A stretch of DNA of 64,000 bases from Streptomyces sp. CNQ-509 (GCF_001011035.1 NZ_CP011492.1:2363501-2427500), one strand, 5' to 3'; positions 1 through 9,009 are shown, counted from the stretch's first letter. Numbers and translations are program-made. Notes: a model not told the origin generated them from the letters alone.

Positions 1-1
1 G

Positions 2-2077
2 GCCGCGCACCTCTCCCGGCGGCACCCGTACGCGGCGCCGCTGTCGCTGCTGCCGACCGAGTACTACCAGGACGGCACCACCGACTACCGCTCGGCGCTC
101 GCCGGCGAGCTGGACGAGCGGGTCGAGGTCGCCTGGTCCGGCGTCGGCGCGGTGCCCAGGGAGATCAGCGGCGGCCAACTGCGCGACAACCAGGCCGCGT
201 TCGGCGGCCACCCGCTGGTCACGCAGGACAACTACCCCGTCAACGACTACGCCCGCGACCGCATCTTCCTCGGCCCGTACGACGGCCGCGACCCGGCGGT
301 CGCCGCCGGATCCGCGGGCGTGCTGGCCGGTGCGATGGAGCAGCCCGCCGCCTCCCGGGTGCCGCTCTTCACGGTCGCGGACTACGCCTGGAACCCGCGC
401 GCGTACGACCCGGACGCCTCCTGGCGGGCCGCCGTGCGCGACCTCGCCGCGGACGCCCCGGACCCGGAGAAGGCGGGTGCCGCGCTCGCCGCGCTGGCCG
501 GGAACTCGGCGTCGTCGGAGCTGGGCGCCAGGGAGTCGGCGTATCTGCGGCCGCTGATCGCGGACTTCTGGCGCGAGCGGGAGAGCGCGGCGGGCGGCAG
601 GCGGGACGGGGAGAAGGCGGCGGCGCGGCTGCGGGAGGCGTTCACCGTGATGCGCCGCGCGCCGGAGGACCTCGCACCGCTGGCGGACGGCACGTTCGGC
701 GACGAGGTGCGGCCGTGGCTGACGCAGTTGGCGCGGTACGGCGCGGCCGGCGAGCGGGCGGTGGACATGGTCACCGCCCAGGCCGCGGGCCGCAACGAGG
801 AGGCGTGGCAGGCGCGGCTGGAGCTCCAGCGCCTGGCCGGCGACGCAGTCCCCCACAGCGCGCCAGGGCGCGCGTGGGCGGTACCCCCAGGCGGCGGGGT
901 GGTGGGCGCGGGGGTGCTCGACGCCTTCCTCAGCCGGGCGCTGACGGACTCGGACTCCTGGCTGGGCGCGGGCGGCGGCGCCGGGGCGGCCGTCTCGGGC
1001 GGCGCGGAGCCGCTGGAGGGCTCGTCGGTGGCGGCGGCGGCCGACGGCAAGCCGGCCACGGCGTACGAGGCCGCCCGGCCGCCGTCGCCCGGCACGCACG
1101 AGGCGCTGGTGGTGGAGTTCGACCGGCGGCCGCTGCGCGCGGTGACGGTGCTGACCCAGCCCGGCACGGGCACCCGCGCCGAGGTGCAGATCCGGGTACG
1201 CGACGGCGGCGGGACCGCCTGGCGCCCGGTGGGCGAACTCGACGGCGGCGGCTGGACGGAGCTGCCCGCCGAGCGCGCCGATGCCGACGCCGTACGGTTC
1301 GTGTGGGCCGCCGACACCACGGCGCCCGTGGTGCACGAGGTGGTGCCGTGGTCCGCGGCGGAGCCCGGCGCCCGGCTGTCGCTCTCCCGCGACGAGGCGG
1401 ACGTGACGATCGGCGGCGATCCGGTGGTCGTGGACGCGGAGTTGTCCGCGCGGCGCCCCGGCGACGCGGGCGGCACGGTGACGGCGAAGGCGCCGGAAGG
1501 GCTGAAGGCGCGGGCCCCCGGCGAGGTGCGGATAGCCCGCGGCACGACGGCCAGGGCCCCGGTCGAGATCCGGGCGACGGAGGACGTGCCGCCGGGCACG
1601 TACGAGATCCCGGTGAAGCTGGAGGACGGCGGCGCCGCCCAGGTCCGTACCGTCACCGTGCACGCCTACCCCGCGGTGGGCGGCCCTGACCTGGCCCGGG
1701 ACGGCCGCGCGTCGTCGTCGGCGGACGAGACGCCGGACTTCCCGGCGGCGGCGGTGGCGGACGGCGACCCGGAGACGCGGTGGTCGTCGCCGGCCGAGGA
1801 CGGCGCCTGGGTGCAGATGCGGCTCGCGAAGCCGGTGCGGGTCGGCGAGGTGGCGCTGCACTGGGAGAGCGCGTACGCGAAGCGCTACCGCGTGCAGGTC
1901 TCCGCCGACGGCCGCCGCTGGCGCACGGCGGCGGCGGTGAACGACGGCGGTGGCGGCCGCGAGTCGGTCCGGATGGACGAACGCGAGGTGCGCTACGTCC
2001 GCGTCCAGGGCGTGGAGCGCGCGACGGAGTTCGGCTACTCGCTCTACGCCCTGGAGGTACGGGCCGTCCGCGACTGA
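2..2077 (+). CDS. GH84 beta-N-acetylglucosaminidase, C-terminal part (5' end outside window)
   Basis: The frame is open from the first bases, so the gene starts upstream of the window. The visible N-terminal segment (LLPTEYYQ, VAWSGVGAVPREI, DNYPVNDYARDR) resembles the second half of the GH84 (NAGidase/hyaluronidase-like) catalytic domain. The catalytic Asp pair expected for this family would lie upstream. A helical region follows, then an Ala/Gly-rich linker, beta-sandwich segments, an NPCBM/NEW3-like stretch (about residues 420-500 of the visible part), and a C-terminal F5/8 type C (discoidin-like) carbohydrate-binding module ending near LYALEVRAV. The protein is probably secreted and removes terminal GlcNAc from glycans. 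It converges with the sugar-uptake operon on the opposite strand with only 24 bases between the stops, which suggests a shared substrate. A hairpin-encoding segment interrupts the linker (see 852-878). Confidence 0.85.
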   Translation, partial: AAHLSRRHPYAAPLSLLPTEYYQDGTTDYRSALAGELDERVEVAWSGVGAVPREISGGQLRDNQAAFGGHPLVTQDNYPVNDYARDRIFLGPYDGRDPAVAAGSAGVLAGAMEQPAASRVPLFTVADYAWNPRAYDPDASWRAAVRDLAADAPDPEKAGAALAALAGNSASSELGARESAYLRPLIADFWRERESAAGGRRDGEKAAARLREAFTVMRRAPEDLAPLADGTFGDEVRPWLTQLARYGAAGERAVDMVTAQAAGRNEEAWQARLELQRLAGDAVPHSAPGRAWAVPPGGGVVGAGVLDAFLSRALTDSDSWLGAGGGAGAAVSGGAEPLEGSSVAAAADGKPATAYEAARPPSPGTHEALVVEFDRRPLRAVTVLTQPGTGTRAEVQIRVRDGGGTAWRPVGELDGGGWTELPAERADADAVRFVWAADTTAPVVHEVVPWSAAEPGARLSLSRDEADVTIGGDPVVVDAELSARRPGDAGGTVTAKAPEGLKARAPGEVRIARGTTARAPVEIRATEDVPPGTYEIPVKLEDGGAAQVRTVTVHAYPAVGGPDLARDGRASSSADETPDFPAAAVADGDPETRWSSPAEDGAWVQMRLAKPVRVGEVALHWESAYAKRYRVQVSADGRRWRTAAAVNDGGGGRESVRMDEREVRYVRVQGVERATEFGYSLYALEVRAVRD
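852..878. repeat. GC-rich palindrome inside the GH84 linker
   Basis: The arms CCCAC/GTGGG and GCGCGC/GCGCGC form an 11-bp stem with one bulged A and a 4-base loop (CAGG). The palindrome is followed directly by a GTACCCCCAG-type sequence. It encodes a Pro/Ala-rich stretch in an interdomain linker. This looks like a small palindromic insertion tolerated by the linker; I cannot see its copy number elsewhere. Confidence 0.4.
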
Positions 2078-2101
2078 CCGCGGGGCGGGGCCGCCCGGCG
2101 C

Positions 2102-3091
2102 TCAGCCGTAGTGCGCGCGGGTGCGGGACCCGGCTCCCTCCGGAGCGTCCGTGCGGTCCAGGCCCAGGAGCGCCGCGCCCAGCACCGGCGGGGCCGTGAC
2201 CACCCGGGGGACCGCCTTCGGGGCGCGGGCCGTGAGCCCGGCGCGTATCCGGTCGTCCAACTGCGCGTGGCCCGCGGCCAGGACGCTGCCGCCGAGCACC
2301 ACCGGCACCTCCTCGTCCAGCAGGCCGAGCCGTTCCAGCGCCACCGCCGCCAGCGCCACCACCTCGTCCGCCTGCCGGTCGACGATGGACCGCGCCACCG
2401 GGTCGCCCGCCGCCGCCACCGCGAAGAGCAGCGGCGCCAGCCGCTGGGTGCGCGCCACCGGGACCCGGCCCAGGTGGACGCCCTCGATCAGCTCGTACAT
2501 CGTGCCGAGTCCGAAGTGCTCCGGCACCGCCGTCGCCAGGGCGGTCGGCTCGCCGCGGCCGTCCTCGGCCCGCGCCGCGTACCAGACCGCCTCCGCCGCG
2601 AGCCCCGCGCCGCCGCCCCAGTCGCCCGACAGCTTGCCGAGGGCGAGGAACCGGTGGGTGCGGCCGTCGGGCAGCAGCCCGGCGCAGTTGATGCCGGCGC
2701 CGCAGACGACGGCGACGCCGCGCGGCTGCGCGCCCGGCGGCAGGCCGGCCCGCAGCACGGCGAACGTGTCGTTGTGGACGGCGACCGTACGGCCCCAGCC
2801 GCGCGCCTCCAGTTCCGCGCGGACGGTGCGTTCCTCCACGGGCAGGTCGACGTTGGCCAGGCACGCGGACACATGCGCGGCGACGGCACCGCCGGAGCCG
2901 TCGCCCCCCGCCTGCCGTACCGCCCCGGCCACCGCCTCCGCCAGCACGTCGACCGCGGCCGCCGCCCCGGCCACCGGCGGCCGGAAGCCGCCGCTGCGCC
3001 CCTGGCCCAGCACCGTGCCGTCCGCCGCGACCAGCGCCGCGTCCGTCTTGCTGTTCCCGGCGTCGATCGCCAGCACGGCGACCGGGCTCAC
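2102..3091 (-). CDS. BadF/BadG-type sugar kinase (N-acetylglucosamine kinase-like)
   Basis: A 329-residue ASKHA-fold kinase. The N-terminal phosphate-1 motif AIDAGNSKTDAAL and the central VVCGAGINCAG motif are typical of the BadF/BadG/BcrA/BcrD (NagK-like) family. The start is a GTG at 3091 that overlaps the TGA of the upstream GH4 gene (GTGA), so translation is probably coupled. It is the last gene of the sugar operon. The usual assignment is ATP-dependent phosphorylation of GlcNAc or glucosamine. Beside a GH4 enzyme and an ABC importer, it could instead phosphorylate an imported beta-glycoside at O6 to make the GH4 substrate. The sequence alone does not decide between these roles. Confidence 0.85.
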   Translation of the reverse strand: MSPVAVLAIDAGNSKTDAALVAADGTVLGQGRSGGFRPPVAGAAAAVDVLAEAVAGAVRQAGGDGSGGAVAAHVSACLANVDLPVEERTVRAELEARGWGRTVAVHNDTFAVLRAGLPPGAQPRGVAVVCGAGINCAGLLPDGRTHRFLALGKLSGDWGGGAGLAAEAVWYAARAEDGRGEPTALATAVPEHFGLGTMYELIEGVHLGRVPVARTQRLAPLLFAVAAAGDPVARSIVDRQADEVVALAAVALERLGLLDEEVPVVLGGSVLAAGHAQLDDRIRAGLTARAPKAVPRVVTAPPVLGAALLGLDRTDAPEGAGSRTRAHYG

Positions 3092-4353
3092 GCCCACGGC
3101 AGATACTCCCGGTTGTGCGCGATCAGCGCGTCCGTCAGCTTCTCGGCCCGGTCGTACTGGCCGACCAGCGGGTGCGCGAGGAGCGCGCGGAAGACGCGCT
3201 CGCGCCCGCCCGCCAGCGCCGCCTCCAGCGCGAGGTGCTCGTACGCGGTGGTGTGCGCGACGAGGCCGGCGAAGAGGGGGTCCAGCTCCGGGACCGGCAG
3301 CGGCCTGGCGCCCTCGGCGGTGACCTCGGCCTGCACCTCGACGACCGCGTCGTCGGGGAGGAACGGCAGGGTGCCGCGGTTGAGGGTGTTGACGACCTGC
3401 ACCGCGCCCGCCGCCCCGCCCAGCAGCGACGCGGCGAGTGCGACGGCGGCCTCGGAGTAGTACGCGCCGCCGCGCTTCGACAGCAGCTCCGGCTTGGTGT
3501 CGAGCGCCGGGTCGGCGTACATCCGCAGCAGCTCGGCCTCCATCCCGGCGACCTGCGCGCCCCGCGAGGGACCCTCGCGCTGTTCGCGTACGACCTGGTC
3601 GTGGGCGTAGTAGTAGCGCAGGTAGTACGAGGGCACGACGCCGAGCCGGCTCAGCAGGTCCGGCGGCAGCCGCAGCTCCCCGGCGATCCGGGCGCCGTGC
3701 TCGCCGATCAGCTTCGGCGTCACGTCGACGCCGCCGGGGCCGCCGAGGCGTACGGCCAGCTCCCAGGTGAGGTGGTTGAGGCCGACGTGCTCCAGGTGGA
3801 CGTCCGCGGGCGGGGCATTCAGGAGTCGCGCGAACGTCCGCTGGAGGTGGATGGCGACGTTGCACAGGCCCACGGCGCGGTGCCCGGCCTGCAGCAGCGC
3901 GCGGGTGACGATGCCGACGGGGTTGGTGAAGTCGATGATCCAGGCGTCGGGGGCGGCCTTGCGGACCCGTTCGGCGATGTCGAGCACCACGGGCACGGTG
4001 CGCAGCGCCTTGGCGAGCCCGCCCGCGCCGGTCGTCTCCTGCCCGACGCAGCCGCAGTCCAGCGGCCACGTCTCGTCCTGCTGCCGCGCCGCCTGCCCGC
4101 CGACGCGCAGTTGGACGAGCACCGCGTCCGCGCCCTGGACGCCCTCCTCCAGCCGGGCGGTGGTGACGACCCGCCCGTCGTGGCCCTGCCGGGCGAACAT
4201 CCGCCGCGCCAGGGCACCGATCAGGTCCAGCCGCTCGGCGGCGGGGTCGATGAGGACCAGCTCGTCGACGGGCAGCGTCTCGCGCAGCCGCGCGAAGCCG
4301 TCGACCAGCTCGGGCGTGTAGGTCGAGCCGCCGCCTACCACTGCGAGTTTCAA
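3088..4353 (-). CDS. GH4 6-phospho-beta-glucosidase
   Basis: A 421-residue NAD- and metal-dependent glycoside hydrolase of family 4. The N-terminus carries the Rossmann motif AVVGGGSTYTPELVDGF. The GLCNVAIH segment supplies the conserved Cys, and GLNHLTW supplies the His of the metal site. GH4 enzymes hydrolyse 6-phosphorylated glycosides by an oxidation/elimination mechanism in the cytosol. The start is a TTG at 4353 overlapping the TGA of the permease gene (TTGA), and the stop overlaps the kinase start. Starting there gives the usual GH4 length, and the glycine motif falls directly at the N-terminus. The exact sugar (Glc or GlcNAc series) is not clear; the GH84 neighbour suggests an amino sugar. 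Confidence 0.9.
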   Translation of the reverse strand: MKLAVVGGGSTYTPELVDGFARLRETLPVDELVLIDPAAERLDLIGALARRMFARQGHDGRVVTTARLEEGVQGADAVLVQLRVGGQAARQQDETWPLDCGCVGQETTGAGGLAKALRTVPVVLDIAERVRKAAPDAWIIDFTNPVGIVTRALLQAGHRAVGLCNVAIHLQRTFARLLNAPPADVHLEHVGLNHLTWELAVRLGGPGGVDVTPKLIGEHGARIAGELRLPPDLLSRLGVVPSYYLRYYYAHDQVVREQREGPSRGAQVAGMEAELLRMYADPALDTKPELLSKRGGAYYSEAAVALAASLLGGAAGAVQVVNTLNRGTLPFLPDDAVVEVQAEVTAEGARPLPVPELDPLFAGLVAHTTAYEHLALEAALAGGRERVFRALLAHPLVGQYDRAEKLTDALIAHNREYLPWA

Positions 4354-5279
4354 CCTTTGACTCCTGTCAGGGTGACGCCCTCGATGAAGGCTTTCTGAGC
4401 GAAGAAGAACACCACGATCACCGGGGCCATGACCAGGACCGTGGCCGCCATGGTGAGGTTCCAGTCGGTCTGGTGGGCGCCCTTGAAGGACTCGAGGCCG
4501 TAGCTCAGCGTCCACCAGCCCGGGTTCTCCGAGGCGTAGATCTGCGGCCCGAAGTAGTCGTTCCAGCAGTAGAAGAAGTGGAAGAGGGCGACGGCGGCGA
4601 TGGCGGGCTTGGCCATCGGCACCACGATGCGCAGCAGGATGCGCAGTTCGCCGCAGCCGTCGATGCGCGCGGCCTCGGTGTACTCGCGCGGGATGGTCAG
4701 CAGGAACTGGCGCAGCAGGAAGACGCTGAAGGGGTTGGCGAAGGCGAAGGGGATGATCAGCGGCCACAGCGTCCCGGTCATGTCCATCTGCCGGGACCAG
4801 AAGAGGTACATGGGCACGATGACGACCTGCGGGGGCAGCATCATCGCCGCGATGACCATCATCATCGCCAGGTTCCGGCCGCGGAAGCGGAACGTGGCCA
4901 GCGCGTACGCCACCGGGAGGCTGGAGCCGACCGCGAGCACGGTGCCCAGGCCCGCGTAGAGGAGTGTGTTGCGCCACCAGGTGAGGAAGCCCGGGGTCTC
5001 CCACACGGTGCCGAAGTTGCCCCACTCCCAGGTGCGCGGCCACAGCGCCCGGGTGAGCGCCTGGTCGTCGCTCATCACGGCGGTGAGGAAGACGAAGACG
5101 AAGGGCAGCACGAAGAAGAGCGCGGCGGCGATCGCCAGGGCGTGCACCGCGACCCGGTTCAGCAGCTCCCTGCGGCGCGCCCGCGCGTTCGTCGCGGGAC
5201 CGCGCCGCGGGCGCCGGCCCCGGGCCGCGGGGCGCGCCGCCGCCGGCCGCTTCTGCCCGACCGGATGTACCGCGGCCAT
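4350..5279 (-). CDS. Carbohydrate ABC transporter permease, MalG-type
   Basis: 309 residues with an Arg/Ala-rich cytoplasmic N-tail and six predicted membrane helices. The conserved EAA loop is seen as EYTEAARIDGCGELRIL near the middle of the C-terminal half. It belongs to the CUT1 sugar importer family and pairs with the MalF-type permease encoded just before it. The ATG at 5279 shares one base with the preceding TGA (TGATG), and the 3' end overlaps the GH4 start. No ABC ATPase gene is in the operon; in streptomycetes a shared ATPase such as MsiK usually energises this type of importer. Confidence 0.92.
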   Translation of the reverse strand: MAAVHPVGQKRPAAARPAARGRRPRRGPATNARARRRELLNRVAVHALAIAAALFFVLPFVFVFLTAVMSDDQALTRALWPRTWEWGNFGTVWETPGFLTWWRNTLLYAGLGTVLAVGSSLPVAYALATFRFRGRNLAMMMVIAAMMLPPQVVIVPMYLFWSRQMDMTGTLWPLIIPFAFANPFSVFLLRQFLLTIPREYTEAARIDGCGELRILLRIVVPMAKPAIAAVALFHFFYCWNDYFGPQIYASENPGWWTLSYGLESFKGAHQTDWNLTMAATVLVMAPVIVVFFFAQKAFIEGVTLTGVKG

Positions 5280-6226
5280 CAGTCGTCCTCCTTCAGGAAG
5301 CCGCTGCCGCGGCGCATGAGCACGTACGTGAAGGCCATCGCGAGGACGAAGAGCACGAGGGCGACGACGCACGCGGCGCCCGTGTCGAACCGCTGGAAGC
5401 CCAGGTGGTAGACGCTCTGCGGGACGGTGAGGGTCGACTTCTCCGGGTAGCCGGGCTCGAAGTGCTGTCCGGAGCCGCCGATGACGCCGCTGGCGACCTT
5501 CGCGGCCACGATGGGCTCGGTGTAGTACTGCATCGTGGCGATCACGCCGGTGACGACGGCGAAGAGCACGACGGGCCGGATGTTCGGCAGGGTGACGTAC
5601 CGGAAGCGGGACCAGGCGCCGGCGCCGTCCAGCTCGGCGGCCTCGTACTGCTCCTTGGGCACGTCCAGCAGGGACGCCATGAAGATGACCATGAGGTCGC
5701 CGACGCACCACAGCGCGAGGACCGTGAGCGCCGGTTTGGACCACTGCGCGTCGTTGAACCAGCCCGGCTCGCCCAGGCCGAGGCGGCCGAGGACGGTGTT
5801 GACCGGCCCGGTGCCGGGGTTCATCAGGAAGACGAACGACATGGTGGCGGCGACCGGCGGCGCCAGGTACGGCAGGTAGAAAAGGGTGCGGAAGACGCCC
5901 GCGCCCGTCTTGATCCTGGTGATGAGCAGGCCGATGCCGAGACCGAAGACCGTGCGCAGGGTGACCATCACGGCCACCAGCCACAGGGTGTTGGCCAGGG
6001 CGGGCCAGAAGAAGGGGTAGTCGAACAGGACGTAGCGCCAGTTCTTCAGCCCCACCCAGACGGGGTCGGTGAACCCGTCGTACTTCATGAAGGAGAAGTA
6101 GACGGTCGCGCCGAGGGGGTAGGCGAAGAAGACGCCGAAGCCGACGAGCCAGGGCGAGAGGAACCCGAGGGTGCGCAGCGCCGCGCGGCGGCGCCGCGCA
6201 CCCAGGGTGTGGACGGCGGCGGCCAT
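5279..6226 (-). CDS. Carbohydrate ABC transporter permease, MalF-type
   Basis: 315 residues with about six membrane helices. The first is FLSPWLVGFGVFFAYPLG, and the EAA loop is EQYEAAELDGAGAWSRF. It forms the membrane channel of a CUT1 importer with the next gene product. The start at 6226 overlaps the stop of the binding-protein gene by one base (TGATG), and its own stop overlaps the next start in the same way, so the operon is tightly coupled. An alternative longer reading upstream is only a shadow of the binding-protein gene. Confidence 0.92.
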   Translation of the reverse strand: MAAAVHTLGARRRRAALRTLGFLSPWLVGFGVFFAYPLGATVYFSFMKYDGFTDPVWVGLKNWRYVLFDYPFFWPALANTLWLVAVMVTLRTVFGLGIGLLITRIKTGAGVFRTLFYLPYLAPPVAATMSFVFLMNPGTGPVNTVLGRLGLGEPGWFNDAQWSKPALTVLALWCVGDLMVIFMASLLDVPKEQYEAAELDGAGAWSRFRYVTLPNIRPVVLFAVVTGVIATMQYYTEPIVAAKVASGVIGGSGQHFEPGYPEKSTLTVPQSVYHLGFQRFDTGAACVVALVLFVLAMAFTYVLMRRGSGFLKEDD

Positions 6227-7572
6227 CAGCCGGCCTGCGCGTTGTCCTTGTCGATCTGCTCGTCGGCCTGCTCCAGCAGGGACCGCAGATCGTCCTCCTC
6301 GCCCTTCTCGTACTTCAGCCCGTAGTCCTGGAGCGTGAGCAGGAAGGCGCCGCCGTTCTTCGAGGGCGGGGCGTGGCTGGACCCGGGGTGCTGGGCGATG
6401 TCGACGAACGTGCGGTAGACCGGGTCGTCGTTGAGCTTCGGGGACTTCAGCGCCGCGAGCGTGGAGGGCACGTTGTGGATGGCGTTGGCGAAGTCCACGA
6501 CGGCGCCGGTGTCCGTGGTCAGGTACTTCACCAGCTCCCAGGCGGCGTTCTTCTTCTCGCTGGTGGTGGCGATGCCGGTGATGGTGCCGGAGAGGTAGCC
6601 CTTGCCGTACGAGTCCGCCTGGTCGTCGGGGACGGGGAAGGGGGCCGCGCCTATCTCGAAGCCGACGCCGGCGTCGGCGGCCATCTTGCCGCGCCACTCG
6701 CCGTCCATCTGCATGGCGACCTGGCCGGTGTGGAACGGGTGCTTGGGGCCCCACTCGTCACCGAAGGTGTTGCGGTACTTGCGCAGCTTCCCGAAGCCGC
6801 CGAGGGCGTCGACCATGCCCTTCTGCCACTCGAACAGCTCGGCCATCCTCGGGTCGGCGGCGGCGTTGGACTTGCCCTCGTCGTCGAAGTAGGTGAGGCC
6901 GAACTGCCCGCCGTAGTGCTCGACGGTGGTCTCGTAGCCCTGGAAGTTGGGCATGAAGCCGAGCTGCTCGTAGCCGTCGCCGTCGGGCTTGGTGAGCTTC
7001 TTGGCGACCTCCTCCAGCTCGGAGAGGGTCTTCGGCGGGGCGTCGATGCCGGCTTCCGCGAAGGCGTCCTTGTTGTAGTAGAGGCCGTAGGCGTCGCCGA
7101 GGAGGGGCAGCGCGCAGCGCTTCCCCTCGTACTGGGTGTACTCCAGCATCGGCGCCGGGAAGGTCTCCTCCGGGCTGATGCCGGACTTCTTCAGGAACGG
7201 GTCGAGGTCGGCGAGGACGTGGGAGGAGCAGAAGCGGCCGACGTTGTCGGTGGTGAACGAGGAGACCACGTCGGGGCCGTTGGAGCCGCCGGCGCGCAGG
7301 CCCTGGTTGAGCTTGTCGTCGTTGACGCCCTTCACGGACTTCACCGTGATGTTGGGGAACTTCTCCTCGAAGGCGTCGATGTTGGCCTCGATCGCCTCGA
7401 CCTCGGACGGCGCGCTCCAGCCGTGCCAGAAGGTGAGCGTGACGTCGGCGTCGGGGTCGTCGTTCGCGGCGCCCGAGTCGTTGCCGCCGGTGCAGGCGGC
7501 GGCGAAGAGGGAGAGCGCGGCCGCGGCGGCGACCGCGGCGACGGCGCGGCCGCGTGGGCGGGTTGTGGGCAT
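6226..7572 (-). CDS. Sugar-binding lipoprotein of the ABC importer
   Basis: A 448-residue extracellular solute-binding protein, family 1. The N-terminus has an Arg-containing n-region, a hydrophobic core and the lipobox LFAAAC, so it should be lipid-anchored outside the membrane. Further family features are LTFWHGWSAPSEVEAIE near the mature N-terminus and an ALPLLGDAYGLYYNKDAF segment. An AGGAGG ribosome site lies about 11 bases before the ATG at 7572. It is the first gene of the five-gene uptake/catabolism operon and lies 107 bases downstream of the ROK regulator gene on the same strand. The ligand is not determinable from sequence; an aminosugar or beta-glycoside fits the neighbours. Confidence 0.93.
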   Translation of the reverse strand: MPTTRPRGRAVAAVAAAAALSLFAAACTGGNDSGAANDDPDADVTLTFWHGWSAPSEVEAIEANIDAFEEKFPNITVKSVKGVNDDKLNQGLRAGGSNGPDVVSSFTTDNVGRFCSSHVLADLDPFLKKSGISPEETFPAPMLEYTQYEGKRCALPLLGDAYGLYYNKDAFAEAGIDAPPKTLSELEEVAKKLTKPDGDGYEQLGFMPNFQGYETTVEHYGGQFGLTYFDDEGKSNAAADPRMAELFEWQKGMVDALGGFGKLRKYRNTFGDEWGPKHPFHTGQVAMQMDGEWRGKMAADAGVGFEIGAAPFPVPDDQADSYGKGYLSGTITGIATTSEKKNAAWELVKYLTTDTGAVVDFANAIHNVPSTLAALKSPKLNDDPVYRTFVDIAQHPGSSHAPPSKNGGAFLLTLQDYGLKYEKGEEDDLRSLLEQADEQIDKDNAQAG

Positions 7573-7679
7573 GGTCGTCGTACCTCCTGGCGGATGCAGG
7601 GGAATCGGGTGGGTGCTGCGGGCCGGGCAGGGGGTGGGGCGGGTGGGACCGGCGTACGGAGAGAGGGGCCGGGCGGGTG

Positions 7680-8885
7680 TCAGCGGGCGGTGGTGTCGAA
7701 GACCTCGTCGCGGGTGGTGGCGAGCGCGCTCTCCAGCGCGCCGGTGAGGACCGGGTGCCGCTCGACCTCGCCGGTCACCAGGCGCGGCCGGGGCGCGGCC
7801 AGTTCGGCCAGCTCGGACTGGACGAGGGCCCGCAGCCGGTCGCCGCCGGCGGTCAGCACGGCGCCGGAGAGCACGATGAGCTGCGGGTCGAGGACGGCGA
7901 CGACGGAGGCGAGGCCGACGGCCAGGCGCTCGGCGTAGCGGTCGAGCAGTTCGGCGTGGCCGGGTTCCTCCGGTTCGGCGGCGGCGCGGGCGACGAGGTC
8001 CGCGGCGACCTCGGCGTAGTGCCCGCGGCCGGGGGTGAGGCCCAGTTCGCGGGCGAGCGGGGCGAGCGCCTGGGCGCCGGCCAGCTCCTGGAAGCCGCCG
8101 CTGTTGGCGCGGGTGACCTGGCGGACGAGGGTGGCGCCGGGCACCGGCAGGAAGCCGACCTCGCCGGCGCCGCCGGTGCCGCCGCGGTGCAGCCGGCCGC
8201 CGATGACGACGGCGGCGCCGAGGCCCTCCTCGTTCCAGAGCAGGACGAAGTCGTCGTGGCCGCGGGCGGCACCGCGGCGCTGCTCGGCGACGGCGGCGAG
8301 GTTCACGTCGTTGTCGCAGGCGAGCGGCATGGGCAGGGCGGCGGCCAGCTCCTCCAGCAGCGTCGGGGAGTGCCAGCCGGGCAGGTGGGAGGCGTAGCGC
8401 AGGCGGCCGGTGCCGGGGTCGAAGGCGCCGGGGGTGCCGATGACGGCGCGGTGCAGTTCCGCGCGGGTGAGCCCGGCGTCCTTGGCGGCGCCGTCGACGG
8501 CGCGGACGACGCGGCGCACGGTCCCCTCCGCGGCGCCGCCGCCGGTGCGCTTGGCGGTGGCCAGCTCGTACGAGCCGACCGTGCGCCCGGTGACGTCGGC
8601 GACGGCCGCGCGGATCCGGGCGGCGGTGACGTCGAGCCCGACGACGTGGGCGACGGCGGGGTTGAGGGCGTAGAGCTGGGCGTTGGGTCCCGGGCTGCCC
8701 TCGCTGGTGCCGGTGGCGAGGACCAGCCCGGCCGCCTCCAGACGGGCCAGCAACTGCGAGGCGGTCGGCTTGGAGAGGCCGGTGAGCTTGCCGAGCCGGG
8801 TGCGCGAGAGCGTGCCGTGCTCCAGCAGCAGCTCCAGCGCGGCGCGGTCGTTCATCGCGCGCAGCGTCCCCGGGCCACCGGCCAT
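7680..8885 (-). CDS. ROK-family transcriptional repressor
   Basis: 401 residues. An N-terminal winged helix-turn-helix (LSRTRLGKLTGLSKPTASQL) is followed by a ROK sugar-kinase-like domain with the conserved LACDNDVNLAAVAE and GGTGGAGEVGFLPV segments. The zinc-binding CxCG motif found in many ROK kinases is absent. I chose the ATG at 8885 because GGAGAGG lies 8 bases upstream; an in-frame GTG at 8894 touches that same ribosome site. It sits just upstream of and parallel to the sugar operon and probably represses it and itself. A near-perfect palindrome lies 58 bases before the start (8943-8957). The inducer is probably the transported sugar or its phosphate. Confidence 0.9.
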   Translation of the reverse strand: MAGGPGTLRAMNDRAALELLLEHGTLSRTRLGKLTGLSKPTASQLLARLEAAGLVLATGTSEGSPGPNAQLYALNPAVAHVVGLDVTAARIRAAVADVTGRTVGSYELATAKRTGGGAAEGTVRRVVRAVDGAAKDAGLTRAELHRAVIGTPGAFDPGTGRLRYASHLPGWHSPTLLEELAAALPMPLACDNDVNLAAVAEQRRGAARGHDDFVLLWNEEGLGAAVVIGGRLHRGGTGGAGEVGFLPVPGATLVRQVTRANSGGFQELAGAQALAPLARELGLTPGRGHYAEVAADLVARAAAEPEEPGHAELLDRYAERLAVGLASVVAVLDPQLIVLSGAVLTAGGDRLRALVQSELAELAAPRPRLVTGEVERHPVLTGALESALATTRDEVFDTTAR

Positions 8886-8942
8886 GGGCGTCACCTCTCC
8901 CCGGTCCGGACGGGTGCCGTACCGCTCGCCGCTCCGAATGGT

Positions 8943-8957
8943 TAGGAAACTTTCCTA
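8943..8957. promoter_or_regulatory. Putative ROK operator palindrome
   Basis: TAGGAAA-C-TTTCCTA is a perfect 7+1+7 palindrome and AT-rich in a very GC-rich surrounding. It lies 58 bases upstream of the ROK regulator start. ROK repressors often bind palindromes of this AAA/TTT-centred type, so autoregulation is the simplest reading. I do not see a second copy in the 107-base gap before the binding-protein gene. Confidence 0.65.
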
Positions 8958-9009
8958 TCGGAGTGCGGTGAAAGTAATGCCGCGGAAGAAGCGCGTCAAG
9001 AGTACGGGC

